Assembly (NCBI GenBank): GCA_964019055.1 | Contig: OZ025208.1 | Span: 2,501 to 66,500 of the forward strand | Origin: Anthopleura xanthogrammica | Taxonomy: Eukaryota; Cnidaria; Anthozoa; Actiniaria; Actiniidae | Reading direction: 5' to 3' | DNA: 64,000 nucleotides | Part shown: positions 33,216 through 44,455 of the stretch, in pieces | How positions within the stretch are numbered: the stretch's first letter is position 1 | Layout of the letters: every line of letters begins with the position of its first letter | Position numbers and translations under genes: made by a program | Notes under the pieces: generated by a model | Databases searched by the model: none | Told to the model about the DNA's origin: nothing | What the model saw: only the letters and a program-made list of their open reading frames with translations

Positions 33216-34718
33216 TTGATTTAGTTTATATTGTGCCTTTTGCAGCCGACAGTCATGAGCTATTTGGAGAAATCACAAAATACTTCATATCTAAATATCC
33301 ATAACATGTAAGGCCGATAGATAATTTTAATGAAAGATTTTTGATCACAGAACTAGTGATAAAATAAATTTGTGCTGTACAACTGTTGGCTAAAAAAGGC
33401 CTAGACCTACAATTTGTTCATTGATGTCTAAATATTAAAGGGACTTGTTCGATAAATTTAAAACTTATTTTAACTGAGTAGATTTCATATCAGGCAAAAA
33501 TATATGGGATTACGAGAGTTAGGTGCAATGAAATAAAGGGCAACTGTCTCAATTTTGGGACAAATCTCATCAAAAAAATGATGATGGTCATACAAAATCT
33601 ACTCAATCAAATTCGTACTAATGGGAACCAAGCTGTTATATGGTCACTGGTTATATTTTCTTCAAGACAAAAAAAATTGTTTATCTTAATTTGCTAAAGA
33701 AAAGAGCCTCCGGTTTATTCCTAGTTGACTGTTTCACATGGTTGATATGAACTCTGCATCTTTTTCTTACATTTTATCTTGTGTTTATTTCCTAAGATCA
33801 GTTTTTTTCACCAGCAAAAGAACTTCATGATAGAAGTAAAAGATGAATATTTGCACTGTCAATATTTGAATTTCCAAATCAGGAGCAACTAACATGTATC
33901 AAAATGTAAAACAAGCTTTCAGTTTTTGAAACCAAATACTTGATAATTTAGACATTGACAGAAATGTTTGATATTTGGACAGTTTGTGCATATAATACAA
34001 GTGCTTTGGACAAAATAATTCATAGTAAATCAACTCTTGGTTTTACTTCAATGTAATGATATTTCATTTTCTTCAAGTTTAATAGTTTCTTGAATGTGAG
34101 GTATGGTGTTTCAATGCCATTCTTTGATGGCTCACCTTGTTGTCCTCTATTCATTCATTTTTCATTTACATTTGCCTTGTTTGGCTTGTATGTATTTGTC
34201 TCCACTTTCTCTTTGTTATATTTCTGCACAGCTAATTTTGGGTGTTTTCCCATCATATATTTTGAAAAATATGGTAAGAAATTGAGAAATACTGAAATTT
34301 AGTCAGACTTTGTTGGCATGACATATCAAAAATAATATTAATTTGAAGAAATTTTTTTTGATTTGACAAAATGATACGTCTTGAAATTTAGGCAGAGTAT
34401 ATCAGTATGATGTATCAAAAATGATTTTATTGTGAAGAAAAATTTTGTTTGATTTGACAGAGTGATACTTGTTTTGTAGTTGCTTTGGTTGATTTTAAAT
34501 TGATTTTTGAGAGCATATTTACCTTTTGAATGTGTAAACTTAAAATGGAAATGTTTTCGTCCCATTTCCCAAAAACTAATTTCTTTGAAGCTGAAATATT
34601 TTCTAATTCATTTTCAGATGATGCTTTGTATTTCAAATGATTTGACAGTGCTAAATTTGTATACTTGAACTAATTTGGTTAATTCCAATTGTGTATTGAA
34701 ATGATAACAGGTTTTGTT
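33216..34718. other. Highly conserved palindrome block, no confirmed gene
   Basis: From about 34.0 kb the right-arm counterpart looks essentially identical: predicted frames at 34090-34302, 34103-34285, 34338-34565 and 34427-34636 are residue-for-residue the same on the opposite strand at 53633-54179. An internal ~88-bp direct duplication (GATTTGACA-R-TGATAC) lies at 34293-34465. Conservation in several frames at once indicates recent DNA identity and not coding constraint. Confidence 0.6.
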
Positions 34719-35029
34719 AAGACCTCAGTTTCATGAAAAAAAAACAACAAGAAATTCACAAAAAAATTTATTTCTGTCATGTGTTACTTAGACTGTTATT
34801 GGTTTGTTGATTTTTCTTGTTTGAGAATATTTCTCTTTTACATTCAAGCATTTTATCTAGAATTGGGTTCTGTATTTCTTGCTTTTCATTAAATTAAATT
34901 TTGATCATGATAAAATTGATATAGTATTTTTCATCTGTTTCAGTTTGCTTTAATTTGATTTTTTCATGTGATTAATTTATTTTAAAAGATCATAGAGAAT
35001 GTTTAACATTTTGAAGAAACTGAGGTCTT
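34719..35029. mobile_element. 311-bp MITE with AAGACCTCAGTTTC termini, left arm
   Basis: Fourteen-base terminal inverted repeats (AAGACCTCAGTTTC/GAAACTGAGGTCTT) are flanked by GTTTTGTT (34711-34718) and GTTTTGCT (35030-35037), an 8-bp target duplication with one mismatch, typical of hAT elements. The same element with the same flanks is in the right arm. The interior is AT-rich and non-coding. Confidence 0.8.
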
Positions 35030-35297
35030 GTTTTGCTGGTGAAAAAAACTTATTAAATTACAATCCTATGATAGAACCTTGTATATCAGTCTAGCCAAAC
35101 ATCATTGAACGCAAGATTAGATCACCTAGAAATGATTCAACTCCTAGTCTTCCCAGCTTGATGATCTACTTTATGGAAGTCTGATTGGTTTCTTATGCAA
35201 GTCTATTGAACACACCACCCTAATGTTATCACTGCTGTACACACCCATGAATAGTGAGGTATGATTATCTCTGCTCCTACTTACACTAACCTTCACA

Positions 35298-35546
35298 GTG
35301 ACTGGCATTCATGCCACCGGCGCAATCCCACGAAATCTGCAGAGGACCATCCTCTGGTATCCTTACCGACAACCTTCACCACCAGAGCAGTCATCTGATC
35401 ATGGCCTCAAGGTTAGACTCTGCCAAGAGCAGCAATATTGTACCACCATTATTGGTTTCCTGGCCTTGTGGGGCAGCTTCTGTTTGGTGCTGGCAGGACC
35501 TCGTGGGAGGTATCAAGTGTATTTCATTTTTCTGGTGTACAAATAA
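35298..35546 (+). other. Conserved putative exon, left arm
   Basis: A pyrimidine tract ending ACCTTCACAG (35300) precedes an open block read either as IPRNLQRTILWYPYRQPSPPE ending GSFCLVLAGPRG or, in the next frame, as SGILTDNLHHQSSHLIMAS. Donor-like AAG|GTTAGA (35411) and GAG|GTATCA (35510) follow. A diverged duplicate near 32.55-32.7 / 55.6-55.8 kb keeps HHQSSHL, favouring the second frame. The block is relatively GC-rich for this window. The mirrored copy at 52723-52971 is identical in both frames. No family is recognised. Confidence 0.35.
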
Positions 35547-35947
35547 TACATGATAATAATATTAGATATAGGAGAGTGTGACTAACTAGTGGAGGGTTCT
35601 CAGTAAAGTTTAAAACATAACTTAAAATGACCAGCCAGTTGAAATATTGGCAATAGAATTGTGTGAAAAGGTAGAAATTGAAATGGAGCAGCACCGATAC
35701 TACTGTTCATTGTTTTTGATTGTTTTTTTCTTTACTGAGAACCCACTTACTAGCTGCTATGGAAAACCTTATTTTTTTCCTTCCTTGATTAGGAATATTC
35801 AAAATGTTAAAGCTGTTTCAGTTTTGGGTATGTACACACTCTCCTGTATCTAATATTAGTGGCTAGAGGACTGGCAGGGATGGTTATCTACTGTATAACT
35901 AGACCTTTCCTTTTTGTTTTCTTTCTTTCTTTCTTTGTTTTCTTTAA

Positions 35948-36138
35948 CAGGGCTCAAAATAGAACAATATCAAAAGTGAAAGCACTATGAATATTACAAT
36001 CACTGTCTTGTACTTTTGGCAAAAAGTAAAGTTTGGCAAAAACGTGCCTTTTTGTAATTCATTTTGTACATCAAAATAGTTTTCACTAGTCATCAGTAAC
36101 ATTTGACCTGCTTTTTCAGGCTACTATTTTGAGCCCTG
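35948..36138. mobile_element. MITE of the CAGGGCTYRAAATA family, copy 3
   Basis: CAGGGCTCAAAATAG at the left and CTATTTTGAGCCCTG at the right are terminal inverted repeats. It sits in a CTTT-rich tract. The mirrored element at 51617-51744 is shorter by about 60 bp, so one has suffered a deletion. Confidence 0.75.
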
Positions 36139-36379
36139 TTTCTTTTCTTTTTTTTTTGTTTTGTTTTTTTGTTTTGAATTTAAATGGCTTGATTATCTTC
36201 TTTATTCTTCATGTTTCAGGTATCCTTGTTTTGCTTGTTATCATGGACAGTGCTTCTACATGTCTTCTTCTTCTCATTTCATTATTGTGCACAACCAAGA
36301 CAGGTTTCTGTTTTCTGAAGGTAAAAAAGTAATAATAAGTTAATTTTTTTAGAGCTGCAGCCATAAACTAAATATTCTA

Positions 36380-36990
36380 AAGAGTTTGTTAGGTATCAGT
36401 CAATGGTTGGTAAGGTGTCAGTAAGCGGTTGGTGAGGTGTCAGTCAATGGTTGGTAAGGTGTCAGTAAGTGGTTGGTGAGGTGTCAGTCAATGGTTGGTA
36501 AGGTTTCAGTCAGTGGTTGATAAGGTATCAGTCAGTGGTTGATAAGATGTCAGTCAGTGGTTGGTAATGTGTCAGTCAGTGGTTGGTCAGGTGTCAGTTG
36601 GTGGTTGATAAGGTATCAGTCAGTGGTTGATAAGGTATCAGTCAGTGGTTGATAAGGTATCAGTCAGTGGATGATAAGGTGTCACTCAGCTGTTAATGAG
36701 ATGTCTGTCAGTGGTTGTTAAGTGTGTCGGTCAGTGGTTAGTGAGGTGTCAGTCGGTGGTTGGTGAGGTGTCAGTCAGTTTTTGGTAATGTGTCAGTCAG
36801 CTGTTGATGACATGTCAGTCGGTGGTTGGTGAGGTGTCAGTCAGTGCTTGGTAATGTGTCAGTCACTAATTGATGAGGTGTCAGTCAGTGGTTGGTAAGG
36901 TGTCAGTCAGCGGTTGGTCAGGTGTCATTTAGTGGTTGGTCTGGTGTCAACAAGTGGTTGGTAAGGTGTGAGTCAGCAGTTGATGTGTAA
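36380..36990. repeat. 22-bp minisatellite, left-arm copy (~27 units)
   Basis: The unit is GTCAGTCAGTGGTTGGTAAGGT with many variants. The reverse-complement array in the right arm (50100-51310) has about twice as many units. Confidence 0.93.
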
Positions 36991-36993
36991 ATG

Positions 36994-37156
36994 GAGGGCT
37001 TGAAATAACAGCTGGTAAACAGACAATGTCCAGCCAGAACTTGCCTTTGCTTTCATTGTGACTAGTAACATTGAGCCAGAAATGAGAAAAGACAAAACTA
37101 AAATGAATTTTGCCAGTCATCATAACTTAACTGACCAGCCATTATTTCAAGCCCTG
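36994..37156. mobile_element. MITE of the CAGGGCTYRAAATA family, copy 4
   Basis: GAGGGCTTGAAATAACAGCTGG at the left and CCAGCCATTATTTCAAGCCCTG at the right are inverted. It directly abuts the 22-bp array. Confidence 0.7.
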
Positions 37157-37202
37157 CAGCCATGTGTAATTGATTATTTATGCTTATTTTAATTTTATAT
37201 CA

Positions 37203-37312
37203 ATCAGCTGACTTACCTATCTGTCAGTATGTGCTAGGCATTGCTTGTCTTTGTTATAGCATAGACAATTCCTGATTGATTGGTAGACAAGCTGTTGGAA
37301 AAGAGGAAATGT
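37203..37312. repeat. Conserved ~100-bp segment, left-arm copy 1 of 3
   Basis: CTTACCTATCTGTCAG, TTGTCTTTGTTATA and TTGGTAGACAAGCTGTTGG recur at 38274-38365 and 39205-39320, about 1 kb apart, and inverted at 46985-47110 and 48180-48305. On the minus strand the end reads CTGACAGATAGGTAAG, a donor-like site, so each may contain a (mostly non-coding) exon. Confidence 0.55.
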
Positions 37313-37397
37313 TGGTTAGAGAAAATAAGATCTTTTTACAGGAACCAAAAGTCAGGGGCAAAAAAGGCAGGGGTATGTACATGAATACTGATGATTG

Positions 37398-37650
37398 CAT
37401 GGGTGGCGTAGTGGTTTACTCCCGTCTCTCACCACTGTGGTCCGGGTTCAAGCCCCAGCTCAGGCTGGATCATGTGCGAGTTGAGTTTGTTTGATGTGTT
37501 GTTCTCTACCTTGCCACAAGGGTTTTTCTCCAGGTTCTCTGGTTTTCCTCCCTCCATAAAATTCAACATGTGAGTCAAGTGTTGTATGTCGTAAACATAG
37601 AATGTAGTTGTGGTGCGTGTGGAGTGAACCTCATGGACGAGCCCCAACAG
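37398..37650 (+). mobile_element. tRNA-derived SINE
   Basis: The pol III A box TGGCGTAGTGG (37404-37414) and B box GGTTCAAGCC (37445-37454) have correct spacing and orientation. The body follows with TTTTTCTCCAGGTTCT and GGTTTTCCTCCCTCC near 37520-37555, ending near ACGAGCCCCAACAGG. This head and body match the minus-strand SINE at 59.7 kb. tRNA-headed SINEs with this body are, from memory, frequent in anthozoans. Confidence 0.75.
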
Positions 37651-38031
37651 GAGTGATTATTGGGAAAAATTTTTTTTATAAATATATGGCAGAACATGTA
37701 TTTAAAATTAAAGAGTTTAACTCTTCAAAAAATCGTTATTAGTTCATTGTTTGCAGGACCACAGGTACACATATTTCAAAAAAGGTCGTCTCATTTGAAA
37801 GCATCAAGTAACAACACAAGACGGCAAAGAACATCTGTATTTTACTGCTTATTTATCATTTAGATGCAATTAATTTATTCGTTTTGTAATGGGAGGCTGC
37901 AACTGTTTTGATTCATTAAGTGTTGTGCTGAATCTTCAGCTAATCAAGGCATTGTTTGCAGGTGGTCTTGGCTTGTTGCTTGCCGCTTATGGCTTTGACA
38001 ACCTTTATTGAAATAGGGGTATATAGCTAAT

Positions 38032-38247
38032 TCAATTAACATTGTTGCTGAAAAAAGCTTTGAATCATTAGATTTATTTCAGTGTGGCAATATTACAATA
38101 TAAAACTCACTGATTCTTTCAAATTCTGAAACTTGGACATATATTCCTTAATTCTTAGATAGCCTACAGTGAAGTTTGTTGGTAAACAAAAGATAAATGA
38201 TAGGCTTTAGGCTTTTTTCATTGACAATGTTAATTGAATTAGCTATA
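38032..38247. mobile_element. Fold-back element with perfect 24-bp ends
   Basis: TATAGCTAATTCAATTAAC plus five further bases at 38032-38055 are exactly complementary to 38224-38247. Imperfect pairing continues into GAAAAAAGC. It is ~216 bp and non-coding. No mirrored copy was recognised. Confidence 0.75.
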
Positions 38248-38273
38248 CCCATAATAATACTAGACCAAACTTA

Positions 38274-38365
38274 CCTGTTATTCTATTTGTAATGACCAAG
38301 ATTTTCTTTGTTATATCTTGACAATTCCAGGTGGTATGATAGACAAGCTGTTGAATAATAGCAAT
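38274..38365. repeat. Conserved ~100-bp segment, left-arm copy 2
   Basis: CTTACCTGTTATTC, TTTCTTTGTTATATCTTGACAATTCCAGGTGG and TAGACAAGCTGTTGAA match the copies at 37.2 and 39.2 kb. Confidence 0.55.
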
Positions 38366-39204
38366 TATAGGGTTACACAAAGTACAATGTTATTGTACCA
38401 TAAGTCATGGGTTGCCACTGGTGAGCTGTTAGTAAAAGGTTGATGAGGGATGTTTAGGGTGCAAAACTACAGAATACCTACATCCTATAAAAATAATTAC
38501 TATTCAATTCCCAGCACATTTGTCTCAGCATTATATCAATGATTGCTAGGAGTAAAATCATACAAGCTACATTATTACTAAAAATGGTGTCAGCTTTTTC
38601 TGCAGACCACATTATAATAACTTATTGTGATTTTGAGTTGGCAATACAGGTTTATATTGGCAGCTAGTTGGGAAAAAATACAACATGAGAACAATGCTCA
38701 TGCTTCCAAACATTTTACTCATGTTTTACTCAACAAGAAACCATAAATTATTGTGCATGAAGGAAAATAATGGGCCAAGGCACTGAATAGTAATCATAAC
38801 AGATAATCACTTCAGCACACACCATTTGTTGGTATATTGCAGGCAGCTTCTGTCAGTGCCCTCAGGTGCTTGCAATATACCAAGGAAGGCTGTGTGCCTC
38901 AGTAATTATCTATTAAATAACAAGGACATGTATCAATATATGCATCATTCTACAAGTAGTTCCAACGACTGCAGGATATTCTATAATTTTTCTGGTTTGG
39001 ACAAGGTATTACATAGAGCATTTTTCGTATAACTATGAAAACCTTATGGCATGGACTGCACCTTGCTGTGACCATGTCATTGCTGTGCCATGTATGAAAG
39101 TATTTGACATTCAGTGCCGTCTCAGTGCCATGCTGTAACCTTGCCATATGCCATGACTTTTCACACTCATACCAAATCTGCTCTATGTACAACTGTAGCA
39201 TTTC

Positions 39205-39320
39205 AATGACCTCACCTGTGTGTCTGTACTGGCCAATTGTTGTTCATGTTATACCAAGACAAGTCCAGCTGGTTTGGTAGATAAACTATTGAACAAGTGA
39301 AATACAGCATGTGAGATTAT
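39205..39320. repeat. Conserved ~100-bp segment, left-arm copy 3
   Basis: CTCACCTGTGTGTCTGT, AAGACAAGTCCAGCTGGTTTGGTAGATAAACTATTGAA and GTGAGATTATATCC match the inverted copy at 46985-47110, including the ATATAGTCTCACA end. Confidence 0.55.
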
Positions 39321-39548
39321 ATCCATTGAGAATACCAGTATGCAACCAAGCAAGTGCTTAAGGAGGCTGAAAATGGGTTTTCTTGGACATCTATGCATGC
39401 TTTTAAATGATGTAGTTTAATCATTTGAACTTGCGAAAGGAATAAAATTCTAGCCTTTCTCGCCTCCTTAATGCATTTCAAATTCCAATAGCTATCAAGT
39501 AAGTTAGGGTGCGACTTACACCAAATTATGAAAACCTTGTCATATAAA

Positions 39549-39731
39549 AATGAAAAATAACAAATAGGAATTAATTATTTGTACAAAACAGGTGTAATTA
39601 TTTCACTGTTTTGAAGGTGTAGACTGGCATTTTTGAGATTATCTTGTTGGTACATACTAAAATAGTTATTTGCATCAATCTAGGGGGCTTCAAATAATAT
39701 TTCTAATTAATTCCTATTTGTTATTTTGTTA
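39549..39731. mobile_element. Small TIR element
   Basis: AATAACAAATAGGAATTAATTA at the left is complementary to TAATTAATTCCTATTTGTTATT at the right (~22 bp). It is ~180 bp with no ORF. Confidence 0.6.
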
Positions 39732-39956
39732 TTTCTTATTTTTATACAATAATGTTCTTGCAATTAGGTGTATATAACCAGGGCCACTTAGACAGCAAGA
39801 CTACTGGATGTGATCACACAGATCAGACGCATGTAAGAATGAACTGGCACAGCAGCCAATAGCAGGGCCTGTTATATATAATCGTGCAAACACGCTGGGG
39901 TCTAAAACAAGGAATGGTGCACTGTTTCACAAACCATTGTAACCAGAGTTTAGTTT

Positions 39957-40213
39957 GGCTGCACACAGGCTAAGACAGCCAAAACCAATCAAAATGTAGA
40001 ATGAAAACAATGCAATTCAACTTTCGCTAGTCAAGCCAATTAGAGACCATCAAAAAACAATGGCATTACAGTATTGAGTCCATCTGATACAGCTAATCAA
40101 TTGTGTAAACAACTCAGGTTGTTCTGGTTTCTGATTGGCTTGACTGCCCAAAGTGGGAATGCATTGTTTTCATTCTACATTTTGATTGGTTCTGGGGTGC
40201 TCGCTGTCTAAGT
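39957..40213. mobile_element. Fold-back element, family A copy 2
   Basis: CCAATCAAAATGTAGAATGAAAACAATGCA at the left and GAATGCATTGTTTTCATTCTACATTTTGATTGG at the right pair almost perfectly. GTCAAGCCAAT and ATTGGCTTGAC pair further in. It is related to 22857-23097. A second GCCACTTAGACAGC end at 39783 hints at nesting. Confidence 0.7.
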
Positions 40214-40436
40214 TGCTATCAAATGTAACTATGTACATACCTTAAGATTCTACCACATCCACCCATCACCAGTGCTGTATGGCTACAATACATATTATCT
40301 GGCAGGTTATTTGTGTTGTTATTCATTTTTGCTGTTTTGCTCTCTCATAAGTTGGAGAAATCTTTAATGAGCTTATTGTATTGTTTCCTTAATTTCATCT
40401 TTCTTCCTTGTTCTTGTCTCTGTGTTTTGATAGAGG

Positions 40437-40740
40437 TTGAGACACTGTTCATTACCAAGCCATTCGATGACAACTGGTCACCTTTGTGGTAATTCTGTAT
40501 TGTTGCCATCACTTCATTCCAAATGTTTTAATTTGTGGGTTTGTTTTTTCTTTGAGAAACTGATCTATTAATCAGTATATTTGTGCCCTGATTTCATCTT
40601 TCTTCTTCATCGTCTCCTTGTTTTGATAGAGGTAAAGACACTGTTCATCACCAAGGCGTTCAATGACATGCTTGGGTCTTGTTTGAAGACATGTCAATTG
40701 TCTTGTTTCAGGCCTGTATCAAGTGACATGGTTTCAGGTA
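40437..40740 (+). other. Tandem pair of exon-like segments, left arm
   Basis: TTTTGATAGAGGTTGAGACACTGTTCATTACCAAGCC (from ~40427) and TTTTGATAGAGGTAAAGACACTGTTCATCACCAAGGC (from ~40621) are direct repeats about 195 bp apart. They read EVETLFITKPFDD and EVKTLFITKAFNDM. The mirrored pair is at 45897-46085 on the opposite strand. A related ILVITCSEPLDDKTL occurs at 41.08 kb. Protein not recognised. Confidence 0.3.
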
Positions 40741-40991
40741 GAGTGATATGTATGGGCTTGTGCATGTATAATGCCGTGGGTTTGGTTATATAGCATTTCC
40801 ACTGGATAATTTTTTCTATGCCTTGATAACTGCAAAACAATGATAACCATACATGATAAATATTTGAATTACCATTGATGAACAAAACCTGCTATGGGGG
40901 AGGGGGAGGGTGGAGTTTGTTTCAACAAATATGTACATGTACAACTTAACACAAAAATGTTTCGAACAAACATTAAACAAGTGTTTAAAAT

Positions 40992-41420
40992 ATGTCTCCG
41001 TTAGCTAATGATGTGTTCCAAGTAGAAATAAAGGGAAGCACAACCCTATTTAAAAGACAAGAAACCAAAAGCGAAGACATCTTGGTCATCACGTGTTCCG
41101 AGCCACTCGATGATAAAACACTGAAAAATGCGGTAAAGATAAAAAAAAATTCTTACCATCCATGGCTGCTATATGTTCTTTACTATTTTAGGATCGATAT
41201 AGGATGGATATTCTGCGAATAAGGCTGATTTTACTGTAAAATTCAGCTTTGAACATCGAAGACATTTTCTTGTCTAAGAAACGCGGCCCTCGTGGTCTGT
41301 AACGTGTGATTATGTAAATATGAACAGGACTGAGATAGACTGGGTACTGGACTACACCCCCGAGTATCCGCGGGAAAGTTTTTTTCTTCTTTTCTTATCC
41401 TTTTGCTTTTTGTTGTATAT
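40992..41420 (+). other. Putative two-exon gene remnant, left arm
   Basis: An open block ending DDKTLKNA is followed by GCG|GTAAAG, a ~60-base pyrimidine-containing gap ending TTTACTATTTTAG, and a second block reading (with stops) ALNIEDIFLSKKRGPRG then a decayed QI-T-like segment. The right-arm copy keeps the same GCG|GTAAAA and TTTACTATTTTAG|G boundaries and a cleaner TKKRGPRRVNMQIRTGPRYA. Conservation of both splice signals and KKRGPR across arms supports a real ancestral exon pair. The left copy is dead (several stops in exon 2). Confidence 0.4.
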
Positions 41421-41605
41421 TTATTTGCATTTTTTAGTTTTTTAGTTCCATTTTTTAAATCCATCGTCCTTTGATTTAACAATTTTCATTTTTTGTTAAT
41501 TTTTTCAATAAAGAGTTTTTAAAGAACAAGAAATCTAAAGAACAAAAAACAGGTAGGTCTTTGATTATTAACTCATTTCCTGTAATAGATATTATTTTCG
41601 AAGGT

Positions 41606-42100
41606 CGTACATTCTTCTCTAGTGATGCACACTCTTTCCTAACATTGCGCATTCTTTCCTAGTGTCATACATTCTTCTCTAGTGATGCACACTCTTTCCT
41701 AGCATTGCGCATTCTTTCCTAGTGTCATACATTCTTCTCTAGTGATGCACACTCTTTCCTAGCATTGCGCATTCTTTTTTAGTGTCATACATTCTTCTCT
41801 AGTGATGCACACTCTTTCCTTGCATTGCGCATTCTTTCCTAGTGTCATACATTTTTCTCTAGTGATGCACACTCTTTCCTAGCATTGCGCATTCTTTCCT
41901 AGTGTCATACATTTTTCTCTAGTGATGCACACTCTTTCCTAGCATTGCGCATTCTTTTTTAGTGTCATACATTCTTCTCTAGTGATGCACACTCTTTCCT
42001 TGCATTGCGCATTCTTTCCTAGTGTTGTACATTCTTCTCTAGTGATGCACACTCTTTCCTAGCACTGCGCATTCTTTCCTAGTGTTGTACATTTCCTTTC
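41606..42100. repeat. 60-bp minisatellite made of three 20-bp subunits, ~8 copies
   Basis: The 60-bp period is exact over at least seven units. Subunits are ATTCTTCTCTAGTGATGCAC, ACTCTTTCCTAGCATTGCGC and ATTCTTTCCTAGTGTCATAC, clearly related to each other. It lies in the unpaired palindrome centre. Confidence 0.95.
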
Positions 42101-42276
42101 CAAGTGTGTCTACGATTTTTGATATCTTGTTTTTTTTTTAAGTTATTGTAGATTTTGGATCTGATACACCTAATTCAGTAGTGTTCCAATTTTAGGCGCG
42201 TATAAAAACGCAACGGGGCAATTAATAAAAAATCGGAGACACACTTTTGACAAGTGATATCTCGGGATCTCAGAAG

Positions 42277-42910
42277 TAAGATGGTAAGATGAGTAACGAT
42301 TGATGTAAGATGACTGACGATTGATGTAAGATGACTGACGATTGATGTAAGATGACGGACGATTGATGTAAGATGACTGACGATTGATGTAAGATGACTG
42401 ACGATTGATGTAAGATGACTGACGATTGAGGTAAGATGACTGACGATTGATGTAAGATGACTGACGATTGATGTAAGATGACTGACGAGTGATGGAAGAT
42501 GATTGACGATTGATGTAAGATGACTGACGATCGATGTAAGATGACTGACGATTGATGTAAGATGACTGACGATTGATGGAAGATGACTGACGATTGATGA
42601 CAGATGACTGACGATTGATGGCAGACGATTGATGTAAGATGACTGACGATTGATGGAAGATGACTGACGATTGATGTAAGATGACTGACGATTGATGTAA
42701 GATGACTGACGATTGATGGAAGATGACTGACGATTGATGTAAGATGACGGACGATTGATGTAAGATGTCTGACGATTGATGTAAGATGACTGACGATTGA
42801 TGTAAGATGACTGACGATTGATGGAAGATGACTGACGATTGATGGAAGATGACTGACGATTGATGTAAGATGACTGACGATTTATGGAAGATGACTGACG
42901 AGTGATGAAA
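42277..42910. repeat. 21-bp minisatellite GATGTAAGATGACTGACGATT, ~30 copies
   Basis: The period is 21 bp with GTAAG/GGAAG and ACTGAC/ACGGAC variants and one shortened unit near 42620. It is also in the unpaired centre and has no counterpart on the other side. Confidence 0.95.
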
Positions 42911-44097
42911 ATTGATTGAAGATCTGGGTCCCGTGAAGCAGCAAATAGTACAACTGGAACTGACTATTAATTTGAGAAGGGAAGAAGAGAAGAAAATATA
43001 CGAGAAAAGCGATAAAAAGAGAGAGATCTGAGTAGCTGAGGGAGAAGAAAAAAATATACGAGAAGGAAATTATTACGAACTCGAGGAGGGGGAAAATCCC
43101 ATAACAAAAACATAAAATGCATCAAATTTGTCTTTCAATAATTAATAAAAGTTATCGAAGAAAAGAGTGTCCGAGTGCTCATTGGGATCCCTTGTTCAAA
43201 ACGTTCTAAGAACGGCGAAAATACGATTACGAATTTGGGGAGTGAAATAACGCAAATTTGTAAATATTACTAAGAAAGTATAGTGAACAAGCGATTTGCT
43301 TTCGGTTACATCCACTTTACTTAACCAAAATTTTAGAATCTTAGCACATTAGTTGGAAATGAAAAATAAAATACGTCCTTAATACGAAATATAAACTGTG
43401 AAAAGTCTTGAATGTTTTTTCTTGCATTTCTCCCCCCACTCTTCTCACTACCTCCCCACCCATGTTTTGAAAGTATATGCAATGTCGTTTAGTATTTGTA
43501 GAACAGTGTACTTATTTACGCTCTTTTACTACTGACATAACGACATGATGACTGAAGCGAAAAGCCCGCGCTTATTTGTTATTTCATGCACCAATGCAGC
43601 CGCCCAAAACAGTCTATTCAATACTACAAACAACTATCATAGATACGGTAGTAAATAACCTAAAGTGTTAATGAAACGTAGACGCAGAAAGAAATTATAA
43701 ATGTTTGATGAACTGCAAACATCAATGAATTCATCAAATATTCTAGCGCTTAACTTCGATTTTATGATTAAATATCGCTTACCTCATTGTCCTGAGTCTT
43801 TAAACATCGAGAAAGTCATCAAGTGAACCAGAAAAGTAGCTCTTTTAAACGAAATCTCTCCGTTACTGTTAACGTCAAGCGCAAAACAAGAAACTAAAAT
43901 ATTCATAAAAAACTCCTTATTGTTAAAAGAGCTGTTAACGTCATTAAAAAGTGAATAAAGTATGAATGGAATGCAGTTATGAAGTGTGAAATGTATTGTT
44001 CATTGACCATAAATATTCATACGTGATCCCTACCACACCCTCTCTCACCTCACCTGGATAGGGCTGGGACCCTAGTACTCATTTTTGGCCACCCTAA
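42911..44097. other. Single-copy centre of the palindrome, no gene seen
   Basis: A purine-rich, then AT-rich stretch with no mirrored counterpart, repeat or convincing frame. Confidence 0.5.
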
Positions 44098-44455
44098 GGT
44101 TAGTGCTAGGGTTAGGTCAAATAGTTAACCCTAACCCTAACGCATATTTTTGACTTGTCTAGGTAGGGTTAGTGCTAGGGTTAGGTCAAATAGTTAACAC
44201 TAACCCTAACGCGTATTTTTGACTTGTCTAGGTAGGGTTAGTGCTAGGGTTAGGTCAAATAGTTAACCCTAACCCTAACGCGTATTTTTGACTGGTCTAG
44301 GTAGGGTTAGTGCTAGGGTTAGGTCAAATAGTTAACCCTAACCCTAACGCGTATTTTTGACTTGTCTAGGTAGGGTTAGTGCTAGGGTTAGGTCAAATAG
44401 TTAACCCTAACCCTAGCACATATTTTGACCCCATTAGCTTAGGGTTAGGGTAAGT
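44098..44455. repeat. 69-bp repeat carrying telomere motifs in both orientations, five copies
   Basis: TAGTGCTAGGGTTAGGTCAA begins at 44101, 44170, 44239, 44308 and 44377, an exact 69-bp period. Each unit reads GCTAGGGTTAGG, a short ATAGT spacer, then TTAACCCTAACCCTAACGC and a non-telomeric CGTATTTTTGACTTGTCTAGG. The G-rich motif precedes the C-rich motif, so each unit can fold as a hairpin and has the polarity of a head-to-head telomere junction. Confidence 0.95.

Larger units (their letters stand above)
24240..41510. repeat. Left arm of a giant imperfect palindrome
   Basis: Blocks in this interval recur in reverse complement and reverse order at 45090-63925. Anchors (left/right): 24.3/63.5 (81-bp unit), 25.4/62.5 (89-bp unit), 25.86/62.08, 28.55/60.55 (micro-exon), 29.28/60.16, 30.58/57.27, 31.55/56.61, 32.5/55.85, 33.3/54.97, 34.1-35.85/52.4-54.18, 36.4-37.0/50.1-51.3, 39.27/47.03, 40.45/46.05, 40.89/45.69 and 41.3/45.3. 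The sums of paired coordinates drift from ~86.6 kb near the centre to ~88-89 kb outward, reflecting indels. Confidence 0.92.

Noticed and set aside
37398..37470. Functional tRNA gene
   Set aside because: A and B boxes are present but the cloverleaf is incomplete and a SINE body follows.
41606..42910. CRISPR-like arrays
   Set aside because: Units are contiguous tandem repeats without unique spacers, in a eukaryotic telomeric context.
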